A program made the position numbers and the translations under genes. A stretch of DNA of 47,000 nucleotides from Symsagittifera roscoffensis. Taxonomy: Eukaryota; Xenacoelomorpha; Acoela; Convolutidae. Under the pieces are notes generated by a model that saw nothing but the letters and a program-made list of their open reading frames with translations, searched no databases and was not told the DNA's origin. The stretch is from the NCBI RefSeq assembly GCF_963678635.1, contig NW_026971197.1, forward strand, positions 1 through 47,000, written 5' to 3'. Of this stretch, positions 1 to 13,300 are shown one piece after another (the first letter of the stretch is position 1; the number at the start of each line of letters is the position of its first letter).

Positions 1-20
1 ATGAAAAAATTTTATGATTT

Positions 21-1330
21 GTTCACGCTCAAATTTGATTTTTCGCCGTTTAACTTTTGATTTCTTTTCCAGTTCAATTCCTTTCTTTTCTTAACTTCTC
101 AATCGAACTGCAAAAGTTAAAAGGTCACGAAAAACGTGGTCGACTTTTAGTTTCGAATTTGGAATTTAATTTACAGATTTCACAGCGGAATGAATAATTT
201 AAGTATTGATCCAGTTTTTTTTTCAAATTAGATTAATTTCTATCAAAAAGAGGTTTCAGTCATAAATTGTTCTTGAAATTTAAAAGCTATAAGGCCATAT
301 TTTTTTTCTTTGAATTTCGGAATTTAAGTTTCATCAAAAAACAAGTAAGTTTTTTCATGCGTTCATGACTATTTTCCAACTGTTTGTTTGCTATGCTCTC
401 GAAAACTACCCTCCTAAAGCTGAGATTTTGGTTTCATTGAGAAGCCCTCTCAAAGTTATCGCCTTCTCAAAAATTCAAAAAACACGGTCAAAAAAATTTC
501 CGAAGAAGATAACTTCAGGTTCTCGAAAACTGCCCTCCCATTTCTGAGATTTTGGGTCCAAAGAACGGGAATAGGCGTAGCCATTTATAAACCTGTTGTT
601 CCGAAGGCTCTTTTGTAAAGGTGAAGGTCCTTTGTATACGTGGCTACGCTTAAGTTTTCTTGACACAAAATGTTATGGCCCTCAGAAGAGTCAAAGTTGT
701 TTGTTTGGCCGTTTTTTCAAATTTTTTGACTTTTCTCGAGAACTAGCCAAATCTAATTTTGTAGGCTTTCTCGAAATAATAGGTTGTTGAATTCCTGCCT
801 TTATAAATGGCTACGCCCGATTTTTTTCAGCAAAAAGTTATGGCCTTCAAATAAGATAAAGTTTTGAAAGTTTGACAGTTTGGCTTTACTCGAAAACTAT
901 CGTGACATTTTTCAGGTCAAGTTTTCAGAACTTTCTAAAAACTACCCTATCAAATCTGAGATGAAAAGTTCAATTGAAAGAACGAGTTGCGATAACTTTT
1001 CTTGCGGAAGTGGCGATTTCTTATTTGTTTTTAAGAGAAATGTTACCTCCTTCGGAATTTCCAATATCCTAAAAATTTTCACTCGTCTCACTTATTTTAG
1101 AGAAACAACCTATTTTAGTAGAGAGCAAAGCTCAATTTTTGAAATAAATCATTTTGTCCCGCAGCAGTATAACAAATTCAAACAAAAAATTATTAAAAGG
1201 TACTTCCAGTTGTAGCTTGGCCCCTAGCGTTCTTTAATCGAGACAATCGAAAGTTTTGGTCCAGCTAGTTTTTCAACCTTTTTCATTTTTTTTCGACCTA
1301 TGTTTTATGTTTTTCTTGTATCTTAAGTGG
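21..1330 (+). repeat. Dispersed AT-rich composite repeat (blocks B and C)
   Basis: Block B (21-360, starting near CACGCTCAAATTTG) recurs at 2083-2450, about 15,020-15,270 and 21,040-21,320. Block C (365-1330, with repeated CTCGAAAACTACCCTC-like lines, CGCAGCAGTATAA and CTTGGCCCCTAGCG) recurs at about 19,860-20,640. In the second locus C precedes B, the reverse of this one. No coding sequence is recognisable. Confidence 0.6.
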
Positions 1331-2082
1331 TGCGTGTAAAACAGTCGCCTGTGTAAAATTGAATTTTCTGATTTTTGCGAAATTTACTATAATTCATTGT
1401 AGTTCTATAATTGTTAAATGTGTAAAATTTTAGAGCTCGGAAAATTTATCGCTCAAAATTTTTATGACAATTCAGGTTCTGGCTCAGTGGGTGGGTGACC
1501 AAGTATTGCTGGTTTTTACTCAAAATGAACATCATTCGAGACAAATGCATCGAATTTTTTGAGATGTAGCATTTTCGAGTTTTTTTTTACTTAATTGTTT
1601 CCGTTTTTTTAACTATCGGCTATCTTTCAATGCCATGTTTGTGTTGTGTTGTTAGTGTTGCTCCTCTTCACCTCTTTGTCAAATATTAACGACCCTAAGT
1701 GATTTTCTCGAGAAACAAACCGGCCAAAAGTGAGGTGTTAGTACAGTGTTTAGAAGATATCGAATTTAAAAAAAGTGCGTTTTTTGCCAGCTCTTATCCA
1801 GTATTATTTTTTAGCGCCAAAAGCGCATGGAACAATCTGAGAGTTTGTCATTTTTAGGTGGATGTCGGAAAATGCAACCAAAGGCGAATATTTTGGTGGT
1901 CATTGTGGACAATACCTGCGTGCGATTATCAAATTTATTTAAAAAAAACTAATGCCCTGTAAGGGTGTTGTCCAGTTTTGCTTTTTTCAGCCACTTTTTG
2001 ATTTTTTTTTTAAGAATTGGTGAAAGTAGTCAAGGCTTAATTAGGTTGTGATGATATTTCTTTTTTCAGGAAAAAAATTGTT

Positions 2083-2450
2083 CACGCTCAAGTTTGATTT
2101 TTGACATTTGATTTGTTTTTAGGTTCATTTCATTTCCTTTTTCAGAAATGAAGCCAAATTCCTCTATAGAACAGCAAAACTGTTAAGGTCACAGTAAAAA
2201 CATGATAGACATGAACTGGAAAAACATGATCGACTTCTAATATCCCATCGCTAATACAAGTTTTATACCACTCGATCCATTTTTCTCAAATTGAGTTATT
2301 TTAATCGATAAAGTTTCAGTTATAAATTGTTCTTGAAATCCAAAGAGCTTTATGTTCATAAGTTTTTTTCTACTTCGAAAATCAAAAGTTGAAGTTTTTC
2401 AAAACCAGTCAGTTGTTTTTCTGTTTCCTTGCGTTCATTGACTCTTTGAT
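2083..2450 (+). repeat. Second copy of dispersed block B
   Basis: It follows the same order as 21-360: CACGCTCAAGTTTGATTTTT, a CAGCAAAACTGTTAAGGTCAC block, CATGATCGACTTCTAAT, then ATAAATTGTTCTTGAAAT. It is diverged and lacks the downstream C block. Confidence 0.6.
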
Positions 2451-3480
2451 AAAAAAAACAGAGTTGCGGTAGGAAAATTTGGGCTGATTTCAAAGCATTG
2501 GAGTGCCGTTGTGATTAATATTGTGTTCTTTCTTCCTATTGGCTGTAATGTTGCTGTTCGTCATCTCAGAGAATTTAATCGAATCCCTATTTAGATGACG
2601 ACGACTGAGTTATTAATCTTAACTGTGCACAACAGTTTTGATATCGGATTTGTTTTGTGGTTTGGCTTTTCATATCTTTTTGAAATGATGTAAAATCATT
2701 TGCTAAAATGAAGGCAATTTACGCTCTCGAACTAAGAAACTGGAAATGGTAAAAAAAAAACGTGAATTAGACGTGAAAAAGTTAAATTAGACGGCCAATC
2801 AGACATAACTGGTACACATCTTGATCTCAACCTTGAGCTTGTGAGAGGTTCTTAACTGCGCTGACGCATTAAGCGTTAAATCAGGTATATGGTACCCAAT
2901 GACGTAGATACCGCCGCGTGTACGTTTTGAGTACCAGTACACCTACTAATTAGCTCTTCTGAGATTCAGTACAATTACCTTGTGTGAACAAATTTACAGG
3001 TAGCACGGATGTTGTTTACTCATTATAAAATCAGATGGTAGTGTTATGTAGGCCTCATTGCATTTCGACGCATAATGTCGAAAAAGGGGGGATGAAACGA
3101 GGTGTGTTTGTTGGTTCGGTCGTAAAGCGATTGTAAAGCCGAAATCAGGTGCGAAATTGGAGCAGTCTTTGATTATTTTATGACATAGATGGTTCGGTAG
3201 TGACCTCCTTTTTAGCCTTATATCTATTCAACGCGTCATCCTAATTAAGGACAAAAAACAAAAGATATTTTGTGATTATGAGTCATGTAAAGACGTAGGA
3301 TGCGGAACTTCTATGGCTTTAACCCATTTGCCTGAATTCATTTTTTTTATATAAAGAAATGTTGATGTTGTATCCCAACCGTTTAAAATGACTTGAAGGG
3401 TTCAAATAGTGAAATTTAAGACGATTTGTAATAAATTTCAGACGATACATTTACGACAGTTCTTCGAAAAGGGAAAACCA

Positions 3481-3659
3481 AATACGAGCTGTTCGGCTCT
3501 TCAGAGAACTGCTGTTGCGCCTTTGCTTAAGAATTACATTAATTTTTTTGAACTGGGTAAAGTTGCCTCATCCTCAAGCAAAGAGCGCGGATCATTATGG
3601 GCCTCGTACATCCGACCTTTTGGTTGAGAGGCGAAGACATAACCACTGCACCACCGCTC
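3481..3659 (-). repeat. tRNA-derived SINE (family 1), copy 1
   Basis: Read on the minus strand it starts GAGCGGTGGTGCAGTGGTTA (A-box region), then GCCTCTCAACCAAAAGGTCG (B-box region) and GAGGCCC, and ends in a GAGCCGAACAGCTCG palindrome. A second copy at 28864-29058 keeps the same blocks over its whole length. The tRNA-like head and fixed body make it a SINE, not a functional tRNA. Confidence 0.75.
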
Positions 3660-3888
3660 AATAATTTTGTTCTGTTTCCTCGAGTTCAATTACACTGTTA
3701 CAAATGTTTGTTGGCTACGTTTACCAGAGTAGAGCTTTTGACACCCGCCATTAAGCAAATGTTATCTTAATTATGTAGCTCGGTGCATGATCTCAATTTG
3801 GTATATTTAGGTAGGTGGAGTGTTACCTTGAGCCGAGGAATCAAAGTAAATAGAGGCAAGTTAAGCTTAATGTGTTTATTGTTCCTAG

Positions 3889-4356
3889 GCTACGAAACAG
3901 ACTATGCAAAAGAAGACAGTTGTGTTGGAGCTTGTGATCACATTTGTGCTCAAAAAGAGTCGGAAGTTTCGGAGGAGAAGGAGTGCTCGTGCTTGACAGG
4001 GTTCTCGCTTTCCACAGTTGACAAATTCTCATGCATCGCAAAAGACAATTCAAGATACGACCAAGCGCGTCTATTTGCAATAGGAGGAAGTCTAGCCGCA
4101 CTTAAGTTACCATCAGAGAAAACAGAGTTGAACGTCGGCGGTTCGAATCTCGCTGGGGGCAATCATTTGTTCAAACCCAATCCCGATCCGGAACATTCCA
4201 GAACATACTTGGAGGGTTTGAGCAGTTCATCTCCTTTAGCAATGCACGTTGAGAAATCACTGCTGTATTTTGTAGACGAAACACGAGAGAATATTGTGAG
4301 ATACAATGTAGTCAGCATGAAGACTGAATTGACGATTAATATTGGCAAAATAATCG
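3889..4356 (+). CDS. LRP-like gene, first exon in window: EGF module and start of propeller A
   Basis: The acceptor follows a T-rich tract ending in CCTAG at 3888, and the donor is GTAAGC at 4357. The exon starts on the second base of a Gly codon and ends after the first base of another. It encodes an EGF module (CVGAC, DHIC, CSC, GFS and a final C, six Cys in all) and then the opening strands of a beta-propeller, including LLYFVDE near its end, a diverged YWTD blade. The open frame runs upstream to 3783, but that part looks like translated intron and a good acceptor sits at 3888. Confidence 0.85.
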
Positions 4357-7300
4357 GTAAGCGACCTGGGTTTTAATTACTTTTCAGTTCATAACTTCAA
4401 CGAAACTGCCTTATTGTTGCCAGAATTTCTTAAATGATATAATACGAGTAAAAAGCTGGTAATACGCGCTTGAATGAATTAGACTAATATCACCGAAAGT
4501 TTCACAGTTCATTATAATTAATGGCATAATTCATTCGGTTTTTGATTCAGAAGCATATCATTACTACTGTTCCTAAACACTATTTTTGTTAATGTTGATT
4601 TTCTTAATTCTTTTTTACCCTTGTGATAACTTTGTTAACAGATTTCAGCATGCATGCAGTACACAACATGCCTGCAGTATGTGCGTCTATTTGCGCTCAT
4701 TGGCCTATTTCTCCCACTGTGCATCCTCAGCAGTGTTTTTCAATAAATTCGCAGTTCAAATTTTTGTAATGATGTTTCTTTGGCATTTTCTGATGTTTCG
4801 ACTTGTGGCTTTCGGTTTAATTTTTGTCGGCTTAGTTTCCGCTTTGTTTTTACCAGCAAACTAAATCGCCTATTTGAGTTTTAGTTTTTTTAACATTTAA
4901 CATCTGTTTGTTTGTAATTTTTTTTAACCCTGAGATCGTATATATTTCTTTTTTGTTTTTTTTCGCTTAAAACTTTCTTCCGCTCAAATGATTTCAGCCT
5001 CTTTTTCGTCGGCTTAGTGACATAATTTCGAGTCGTTTCAATGGAAGCACGATTTTTATGCTCCCTTCTGGATTGCACAAAATGCTAAAAGTCTTAAATT
5101 ATAGTTCAAGTTTTTCATGACAACATTTCATTTTTCGTTTTTCTTTTTTTTTTCGTCTTGATAGGTTTCGGCCTATGTTATTTCGGCCTCACGAGCGGGA
5201 AAAGTGTGTATGTGCGTGTGTGTGTGTGCTTGTCTGTGTTCTGAGGTTGAGGGAGGATTAATTATTAGTTTTAAATTTTTTGAATTATTTTTTTGGCTTT
5301 TTTCATGTTCCTCTTTCGGGTTTACTAGGTTTCGGTCTATTTTAAATCGGCTTAGTTGTCTCATATTGCCCCATTTGATCAGCAAATTAAGTTTTTTGAG
5401 GTTGAATGGGACTTATTAACTTTTCATAAGTCTGAAGTTTTGATTTTTTTCCGGTTTAAATGGTTTCTGCCAAGGTAATTCGGCTTTGTTACCGCTGGGT
5501 AAAATATCTTCCGATGCTATTTGCACATTCTATTGTCTCGGCATGTTTTACTTTTAAAACTAGCCTTATTCGTTATGATAGGTTTGGTTTTTTCGACATT
5601 TTTGATTTTCCGATTTTTTTGTGTTGTGTCGCAAGTGTTCCGAAGCTCAGCTTCGCCTCTGTGTCTTATTTTAATTGATGTGAAGCACCACTTCGCATGT
5701 GTGTTGATTATGATGTCTAAACAAATAGTTTGCCATGCAAAGGTTGATAATGCATTTTTTCAAATATATTTATCTACTTAAAAGTCAATGAATTAGTGAA
5801 GACTCATGTATAGGTCGTTTTTTTTTTCACGCTCAAATTTGGTTTTTCGCGGTTTGACTTTGTTGATTTTTAAGTAGATTTCTTCTGTTGGCTATGTTTT
5901 TTTTGTCATTCTAGGTGGCATTGCTGTAGACTGGATCCACAATTTACTCTTCTGGACTGAATCAACTCAAGGTGCAATCGTAGTGTCTTCTCTTGATGGC
6001 ATCAAAAATCAAACTCTTTACACCGACTTAAACTATCCCACATGTATAGTAGCAGTACCTAATAAAGGAGCCCTTATGGTATGTGAAAGACCATTCATAA
6101 AAGGCCGTATTATTCAACTGGCAATGAATGGAGATAAAGGGTCTTTACGGGAACTTATTTCTGGCTCTGATTCAAGATGGGCCGACTTACTTCCGGAGAC
6201 AGCTGCCGGAAATAATCTATTTGAGAAGTTCTCGCCGACATCTTTGGCCTATGACTACGTTAAAGATCTCTTGTATTTTTGTGACAACCATTTTTCAATA
6301 GTAGCGGTGCTAGACATTGAATCGCAAAGAGCTGACACCTCGTTTTTTGACATGTTCCTACTCACAACGGAACTGCAGTTCGCAAATCAAAAGCTGTTCG
6401 GCATCGAGATTTTCAACAACAGACTTTACATAAGTGAAACTAGAAGTAAAATAGTATACGAAATGTACCCGTTGAGTGCCAGAATGAACCCGAGCTATCC
6501 GGCTCCGATAATGACGGGATCCAGCATCAACCTGTCGCTTCCAAACTCGCATTCAATGGACCTGAAAGTGTTCCACAAGTCCAGGCAACCGATTCGAGAG
6601 GAGTTCAACCATTGTGAAAAGCTATGTAGTTACTTATGTCTCCCAACCTACAAAAGTTACAAGTGTATTTGCCCGAAAGGGTACAGGTTAGTGATGGATA
6701 CGGAGTGTGAACTGATAATAGACCCATTTTTGATAGCGGCGAACTCGGAAGGTATATTTAAAATTGCTCTGCCGTTAGCGAACTCGCCAAGTGCTACAAA
6801 ATTAGTGACTGCTTCGAGTTTCAATGAAAGGAGTTCCAATTTTCCGAGTGCCTATTCGAGAATCCCAGAAGGACCGGCAGATATTGACTGGCACCCTGTT
6901 ACAAACAGAATCTACTGGACGGACCCTTCAACCAGATCCATTCAAAGTATCAATTACGATGGAAGTGAACATTCTGTTCTAGTAGACGGCCTCGAGGAAC
7001 CGTATGGCCTTGCTGTTGATTACATAACTGAAAAGATATATTTCACAGATGTCAAACTTCACTCTATATCAACGATAGATTTGGATCCTAAGAATCGCCG
7101 ACGAATTGAAACGGTACTATGGGCCGATATCTTTCTGCCCAGTTATGTGGCCATAGATTTCCAACAGGGTTATCTGTATTGGGCTTGTTCGTCACGTCCT
7201 TTTAGATTGGAGCGGTCGAGAATGGACGGATCTGGAAGGGGCACAGTAATTACAAAAAGTATGGTTGGCGATGACTACCAACCGTCCAAAATTGTCCTAT

Positions 7301-10300
7301 CTTTGCTTCCCGAGCATTTTCTCTTTACGACAGGAGAAAAAATAGTAGACTTAGTCAGCGGCTCGGACCAAGGCGTTTCATTAGAAAAGGTTTGCTGTAA
7401 TGGCAGAATAGATGCTAGCGCAATATTTGACTATTTCAATCACTCAATAATAACCACAAATATGTCGACAATAACACAATGTGCAATTAACCTCTCCTCT
7501 TTTCACATTTCTACTTCTGACAAATTACGACAGCCAAACTCCTCGGCTACCTTAGACAAGCAAACATGCCAAACTTTTAAACCCCACATTAAAATTTCCA
7601 ATGCGCAAGACCAATCAAACTCAGAAGGCAAGACTCGGTCCATTAGCAATATTAAAGCTCTATCTGTCTTCCACCAAGGAAGGCCTCGGAGGAGCGGCCA
7701 CTTCTGCTCTGACGAAGAAGGGAACCCTATATGTGAACACAGCTGTTCCCTCCCTCCTGCAAATATCTCAGACCCTGCATGGTCCAGATCACCCCTGTGC
7801 ACTTGTGCATTTGGCTATGAACCAAATCCAGAGAACAGAACCCGTTGTATTATTAGACGGAGCGATGTGTTGCTGATATCGAGTGGAAAGAAGATGGAAG
7901 TGGTTTACTTCAATTCAGAAGGCGTTGTTCAATACCCGCAAATAGCGCCAGTAAAACCGGCCGCTCCTTTTTCTCTCTGGCACTACGACCCCTTATCGAG
8001 GAGCGTCGTCTACTTTGACTCTGATAATGTATGCTTGATTCAGGCAGAAATTGCAACAGGCAAAGTAGTGAGAAAGTTTTTGAAGTCTTATAGTACGAAA
8101 GCCTTTGCATTAGATCATGTACACCAGCTGATTTTTTTTGTGGCAAATTGGGGATATATTCAGCTATGCCAAGTTCAATTTTGTGACGAGCCGAGATATG
8201 TTAGAACTCTGGTGTCCGCGAATCTTACTGAGCCGAGATCGCTACTCGTGGATCCGAACCTTGGACTTCTTTTCTGGGACGACATAAAGCAGGTCCCGGT
8301 TGCTGCAAGCTCGAAATTTATTCACAACAAAAGTTTTGATGTTCATGAAGTTATTACTCAAATTGACATGTCTGGAGATCCCAATTCAAGACGTGTCTTG
8401 TTGGATGTCTGTGTTACATGCGATATTGATGCAAATGAGTTCAAAGATTTGAGAAATATTTTCCGCCCACTTTTGACGATAGATTTGCAGAAACAAACGA
8501 TTGTTTTCACGAATGAAGGCGAAGTGCTTAATACGGTGAAGTATTTCTCATCGGAAGTTAGAGCGTGGCCCAAAGTTGATCAGACAGTCTCTTTTAAAGA
8601 TATTGGAAACAGAGTATCGGAAACGGGAATGGCTTGTCTCGACGGACTGATATACTTTATTGAGTCAGCCACCGATCGCAACATCCAAATAGTCAAACAC
8701 GGTCTCATCACTGGTTTTGGAAATAGTCCCATGTACGAAAAGATGGAGGAGCCAGTATCTAGACTGGCAGCTTACTCCCATGTAAAAAGTAAGTAGACTC
8801 CCATTGCCTAAGATCTTCATGGCTGGTTTTACAGATATTTGGTCTTTTAACTTTTTATGAAATACAGTGCTGATTTAAATTATCCGGACAAAACGAACAA
8901 AACTTGAATTTTCAAACGTGTTTTTCTCAAATTGGGTTAAGATAAGACAAACAATGAAGAGAACAAAAGTTGCTTAGAATTTCATCAGAATTAATATGGT
9001 GCAGTTTGTTCTCCGAAATTCTCAACCAAAATTTTACACCAAAAATGGGTAATTTTGGTTTTTTTCAATTAATCAAGAATTACGCGGAAACTACTTTGTT
9101 AATTGATAAGAAAATTATGTCACAAGAAGCCTCTTACACAGCATAACAAAATTTAAGAAGAGTTAAATCTCCAAAAAACAGTATAAGAGAAAAAATTTTT
9201 ACTTGATAGTCAATAAATGTGATTTTTACTATTTAAAACCCAGAATCTCTGTTTAAAAACAAATTTTAAACAATTTGCGCAAATTTTTGGAGATTTAATT
9301 CTTCTTAAATTTTGTTATGCTGTGTAAGAGGCTTCTTGTGACATAATTTGCTTCTTAATTAACAAAGTAGTTTCAGCGAAATTTTTGATTAATTGAAAAA
9401 AGCCAAAATTACCCATTTTTGGGGTAAAATTTTGGTTGAGAATTTCGGAGAACAAACTGCAACATATTAATTCTGATGAAATTCTAAGCAACTTTTGTTC
9501 TCTTCATTGTTTGTCCAATCTTAACCCAATTTGAGAAAAACGCGTTTGAAAATTCAAGTTTTGTTCGTTTTGTCTGGATAATTTAGATCAGCACTGTATA
9601 GGCACTACGCTAATTGCGCAAGTGTGTTGTAAACACATTTTTTTTCCAGTAAAAACAATTTTCAATGAAATCTTTTTTTTTGCTCTGTAAGTTTGGTGGT
9701 AGGTCAGTAATTCGATGTATCAGTAAACCGAAAAATCATGATTCAATTACGCAATCACATTAGCTAAAAACTGAGATTTTTACAAAATGACAAATTTTTC
9801 CCTCAGAACAAAAATTGAATAAAAAAGGGAATAAAATAAAATATCTCTTGCAATGCAAGCCGTGGTTGGAAGAGATTCCAAAGTTGATGTAATTATTACG
9901 TAAATTGATGTAATTATTACGTAAATCGGTTTACTCATACGCACCCCAAGTTTGACTTGCGTGGTGGTTCCATCGAACATCAAACAATGAGTCGCAAATA
10001 CGCAAAATCATTGTCGTTTGGAATATATGAGGATGTTTTTTGCGTAGAAATCACCGACCAGTGTGCGGACATACAGTGCAGTTACATATGTGTACCCACA
10101 TACACGGGAGAGCCGAGATGTTTGTGCCCCCCAGGAGTGTGGCTATCTGCAGATGGAGTTACATGCGAGGGGGAGCCACGTCAGTTCATCATTACTCCAA
10201 ACTCCCTCCTCCTTCCTGAAGTGACAAATTCGAACCCCTACCACTCGACTAAGTCTCCCACTAAAGGGGTAACACAGTTTACATGCCAGAGTGCGAATTA

Positions 10301-13300
10301 TGCTGACAAAATAGGCAGTCCTGTTGCCATTGATTTTCACTACAAGCAAAAGTTTGTCTTCGTCGCCACAAATGATAAGATCTACCGTTTGGACTTCAAC
10401 CTAAACAATCCGACAGTGATTCAAGAATTCCCAGATCGACCGAGTTATATACTAGGTTTGGCAGTAGATTGGATTGCGGACAATCTTTACTGGTTGACCA
10501 TAGATGGAATGTTTGTATCGCGCCTGGAGAAAGATTCACCCCCAATCAAGCTCAAAGGCTTCAAGGCTTCAAACGGAATAGGCGCTCTTGCTGTGCATCC
10601 GCGGCGGTCCTTCGTGTTTTGGAGCCATCCAGCGCTTTCGGACGGAATCTACAAATCAGATATGGATGTCGATATGGTGTCCCACTTTTGGAACGACAAG
10701 TCAAACCCAGATCATATGACTATAGACTATGAGAACAATCATATATACTGGCTCATGAGGGATGCATCTAAGCTGTTTTTCTCCGATCTAGAGGGTCATA
10801 ATATCCAGACCCTGGACCAGTTGTTCCAGAAGCCACTGGCTTTGGCAGTTTTGGGCAACATCACTTATTGTATGGACTTGAGGCCTTCGACTGCAAACTC
10901 GGCTCCCCATGTCACTCTTAAACAATGCAATCTGAATTCGCTGTTTAACCCGATGCTTCAACCTACGCAGAATTCGCTGTTAGACCGACTGAGTTCGAGT
11001 GATAATCGCAGTTCGGATTTCTACGAAGAGTTGTTAGGTCCCAACTTGAATATGTCCTCGCTGTCTCGGTTGTCCTTGAATGATTCGTTCTATGGCTCTG
11101 TTGGAGGAACTGGATTTGCAGAGACGCTGGATCCTACCTGTTCCTCTGTGGATGCATGCAAGATGAATTTCCAGTCTGCATCTTTTACTGCTTTGACATT
11201 TGTATCACCTCTCCAGCAAACAGGCCTCATGAAAGGTACAAAAAGTGACTTCGTATCAAAACAGAATTTTAGTGTCGTTTCTTATTGCATGTTGTGATGA
11301 GAGAACTTTAAAAACGCATAGAAAGTTAGTGATATTGGCAAAATCGACAACAGTTGTCTTCAAAAAAAGTAAACTTTCAAAATTTTTCCTAAAAACTTAT
11401 CTTAAATTGTTTCTTTTTTTGAGCAATAATTTCTAAATTTTTCTCTGAGAAATTTTACTGCCAAGGAAGCGCTAAATGAGGCTTCCAAAACTTTTTTTTA
11501 TAAAATCAATCTTTTTATCTAAATGACTAATTTTGATATAACGAACGTTATTTAACTCGATCGCGTTACTCGCTCGAAAATAAACTACAACTCGAAGTTC
11601 CAAACCGGTTTTTCTCGAAACTGGGGTAACTTTTTTAAAAAATGTTCGAATCAGGACTGAAAGTGCTTCTAAATGACATGTCATTTGACCCTTTTTGATG
11701 ATTATTTGTGTTGCCTGATTTTGCGTAAAACAAAAAAACTAAAACACCCGAATACAAAGTTCCTCCCATTTTCAATGGTCGGAACAAAAACGTCTGTTTA
11801 TAGCTACCAAAATGACACCCAGTCTGTAAGAAATCTCTAAATATGCAAATTAGTTTTTCAAATACTTTTTTATACAGTTCCTATTTCTAGCTGTTTAAGG
11901 TCTTCTTTCATGAAGCTCATATGGAAGTTGCTGGTTTGGAAACAAATTCAACTGCTGATTACTCAGGACAATTTAGGGTCATTTTAAGGTTCTGAGTGGT
12001 TCGTAAATCTGTCTCTGTTTAGATTCACGCGTACACCCATGTGCTGTGAATAACGGAGGCTGCGGTTTCGTTTGTCTTGCTACGCGATCTGGACGCAAGT
12101 GCAAGTGTCCCAACTTGACGGTTTTTTGTCATTCTGGAGAAACATACCTGCCTCCCAATGTCCTCGAACCCTCTGAAGATTTGCCCAGAGCACCTCCGGC
12201 TACTTTGGGACCAGCCATGCACGCACCAGGTGGGCACAAAAGCGTACCGCAGGGGATAGCCACTCTCAATTCTAGTTGATAGTTTTTTTTCAGAAAGTTC
12301 TTATGTACGTCATGCAATTTTGATCGATCAGTAAACGCGATTTTTAGTCAATCACGATTTTTGGTCTGAACCTTACAAAGAGTTCTCTGTTCCTCCCAAA
12401 ACACTATTTTCTTCGAGAAAATTCCCGGTAGCGCAGAAGTTTTTGCAGATATGTCAACCTAAGGTATCGGAATAGATCCGATGTCGGCATAGATCTAAAA
12501 TTTCGATAAAATTGTGCACAAATTAACTGCTCCTGGCAGTAGTTAAGCTCTGCTGCTTTGGTCGAAAATTACATATGCTTGATTTATATCATTAAGTTAT
12601 CCAGGGGTGGATCTAGGATTTTCTCGAGGGATGGGGGATTTCACAAAATTTTTCAAAGTAAAATAAAAAATTTTTAGGTTGACCAAATTGATTTTCCGAG
12701 CTCACCCAAATCACTAAAAGACTCTATTTTGACGAAAATTGTTGCGCTGCAGGCAAGAAAAAAAAACAGGTCAAAATTCCGTTTTTGTAAAGTTTTCGAC
12801 CAAAAATTTCTTCGCGCGTTTTCTTCGCGCGCCGTCAAGTAAATTTCAGAATTTTATTTCCAATCTAATTATTCTGCGACTTTTGTATTATTTGTGCTAT
12901 TATCAACCATTTTTTCTAAATACTAGTTACGCTTACGATTAGCAAGTGTTATCAAACCCAATTAAATACTTTTTTTGGGTTAACAACTAGTTTAACAGAA
13001 TCACTTGAATCATTTTAACTTTGCTTCACATGAAATCAAAGTTTAGACGTAAATTAGCGCATGTGGAGAAGAGTTAATGCGCTTGTCTATAAAGACTCAA
13101 GGTCAGTTGGTCGAATCCGCTAGGAGCTGGTTTTTTGGAAGCGGAAAATTACCCACGCGTCAAAAAATTCTTTGTCGGATTTTTGTTTGTATGCTTTTTT
13201 CCCGCTTGTTACCGCAGCACCAAATTTGCAAGGGTATTGTAATTGGGTACTACACTTTTTTTCTCCCGTAAACAACTCTGTCCACAGGACTCATTGAACT

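Larger units (their letters stand above)
1..3888 (+). other. Upstream intron (partial) of the LRP-like gene, repeat-rich
   Basis: The first visible exon begins inside a codon, so this stretch must be intron at least next to 3889. Two copies of the same AT-rich repeat start at about 21 and 2083 (shared CACGCTCAAATTTGATTTTT and AAAAGGTCACGAAAAAC-type blocks). A related block covers 365-1330. A tRNA-derived SINE lies at 3481-3659. No LRP-type coding module, promoter or RNA gene could be supported. Confidence 0.65.

Noticed and set aside
3783-3888. Upstream extension of the first LRP exon in the open frame
   Set aside because: The sequence does not resemble LRP or EGF coding, and a good acceptor at 3888 gives the correct EGF start.
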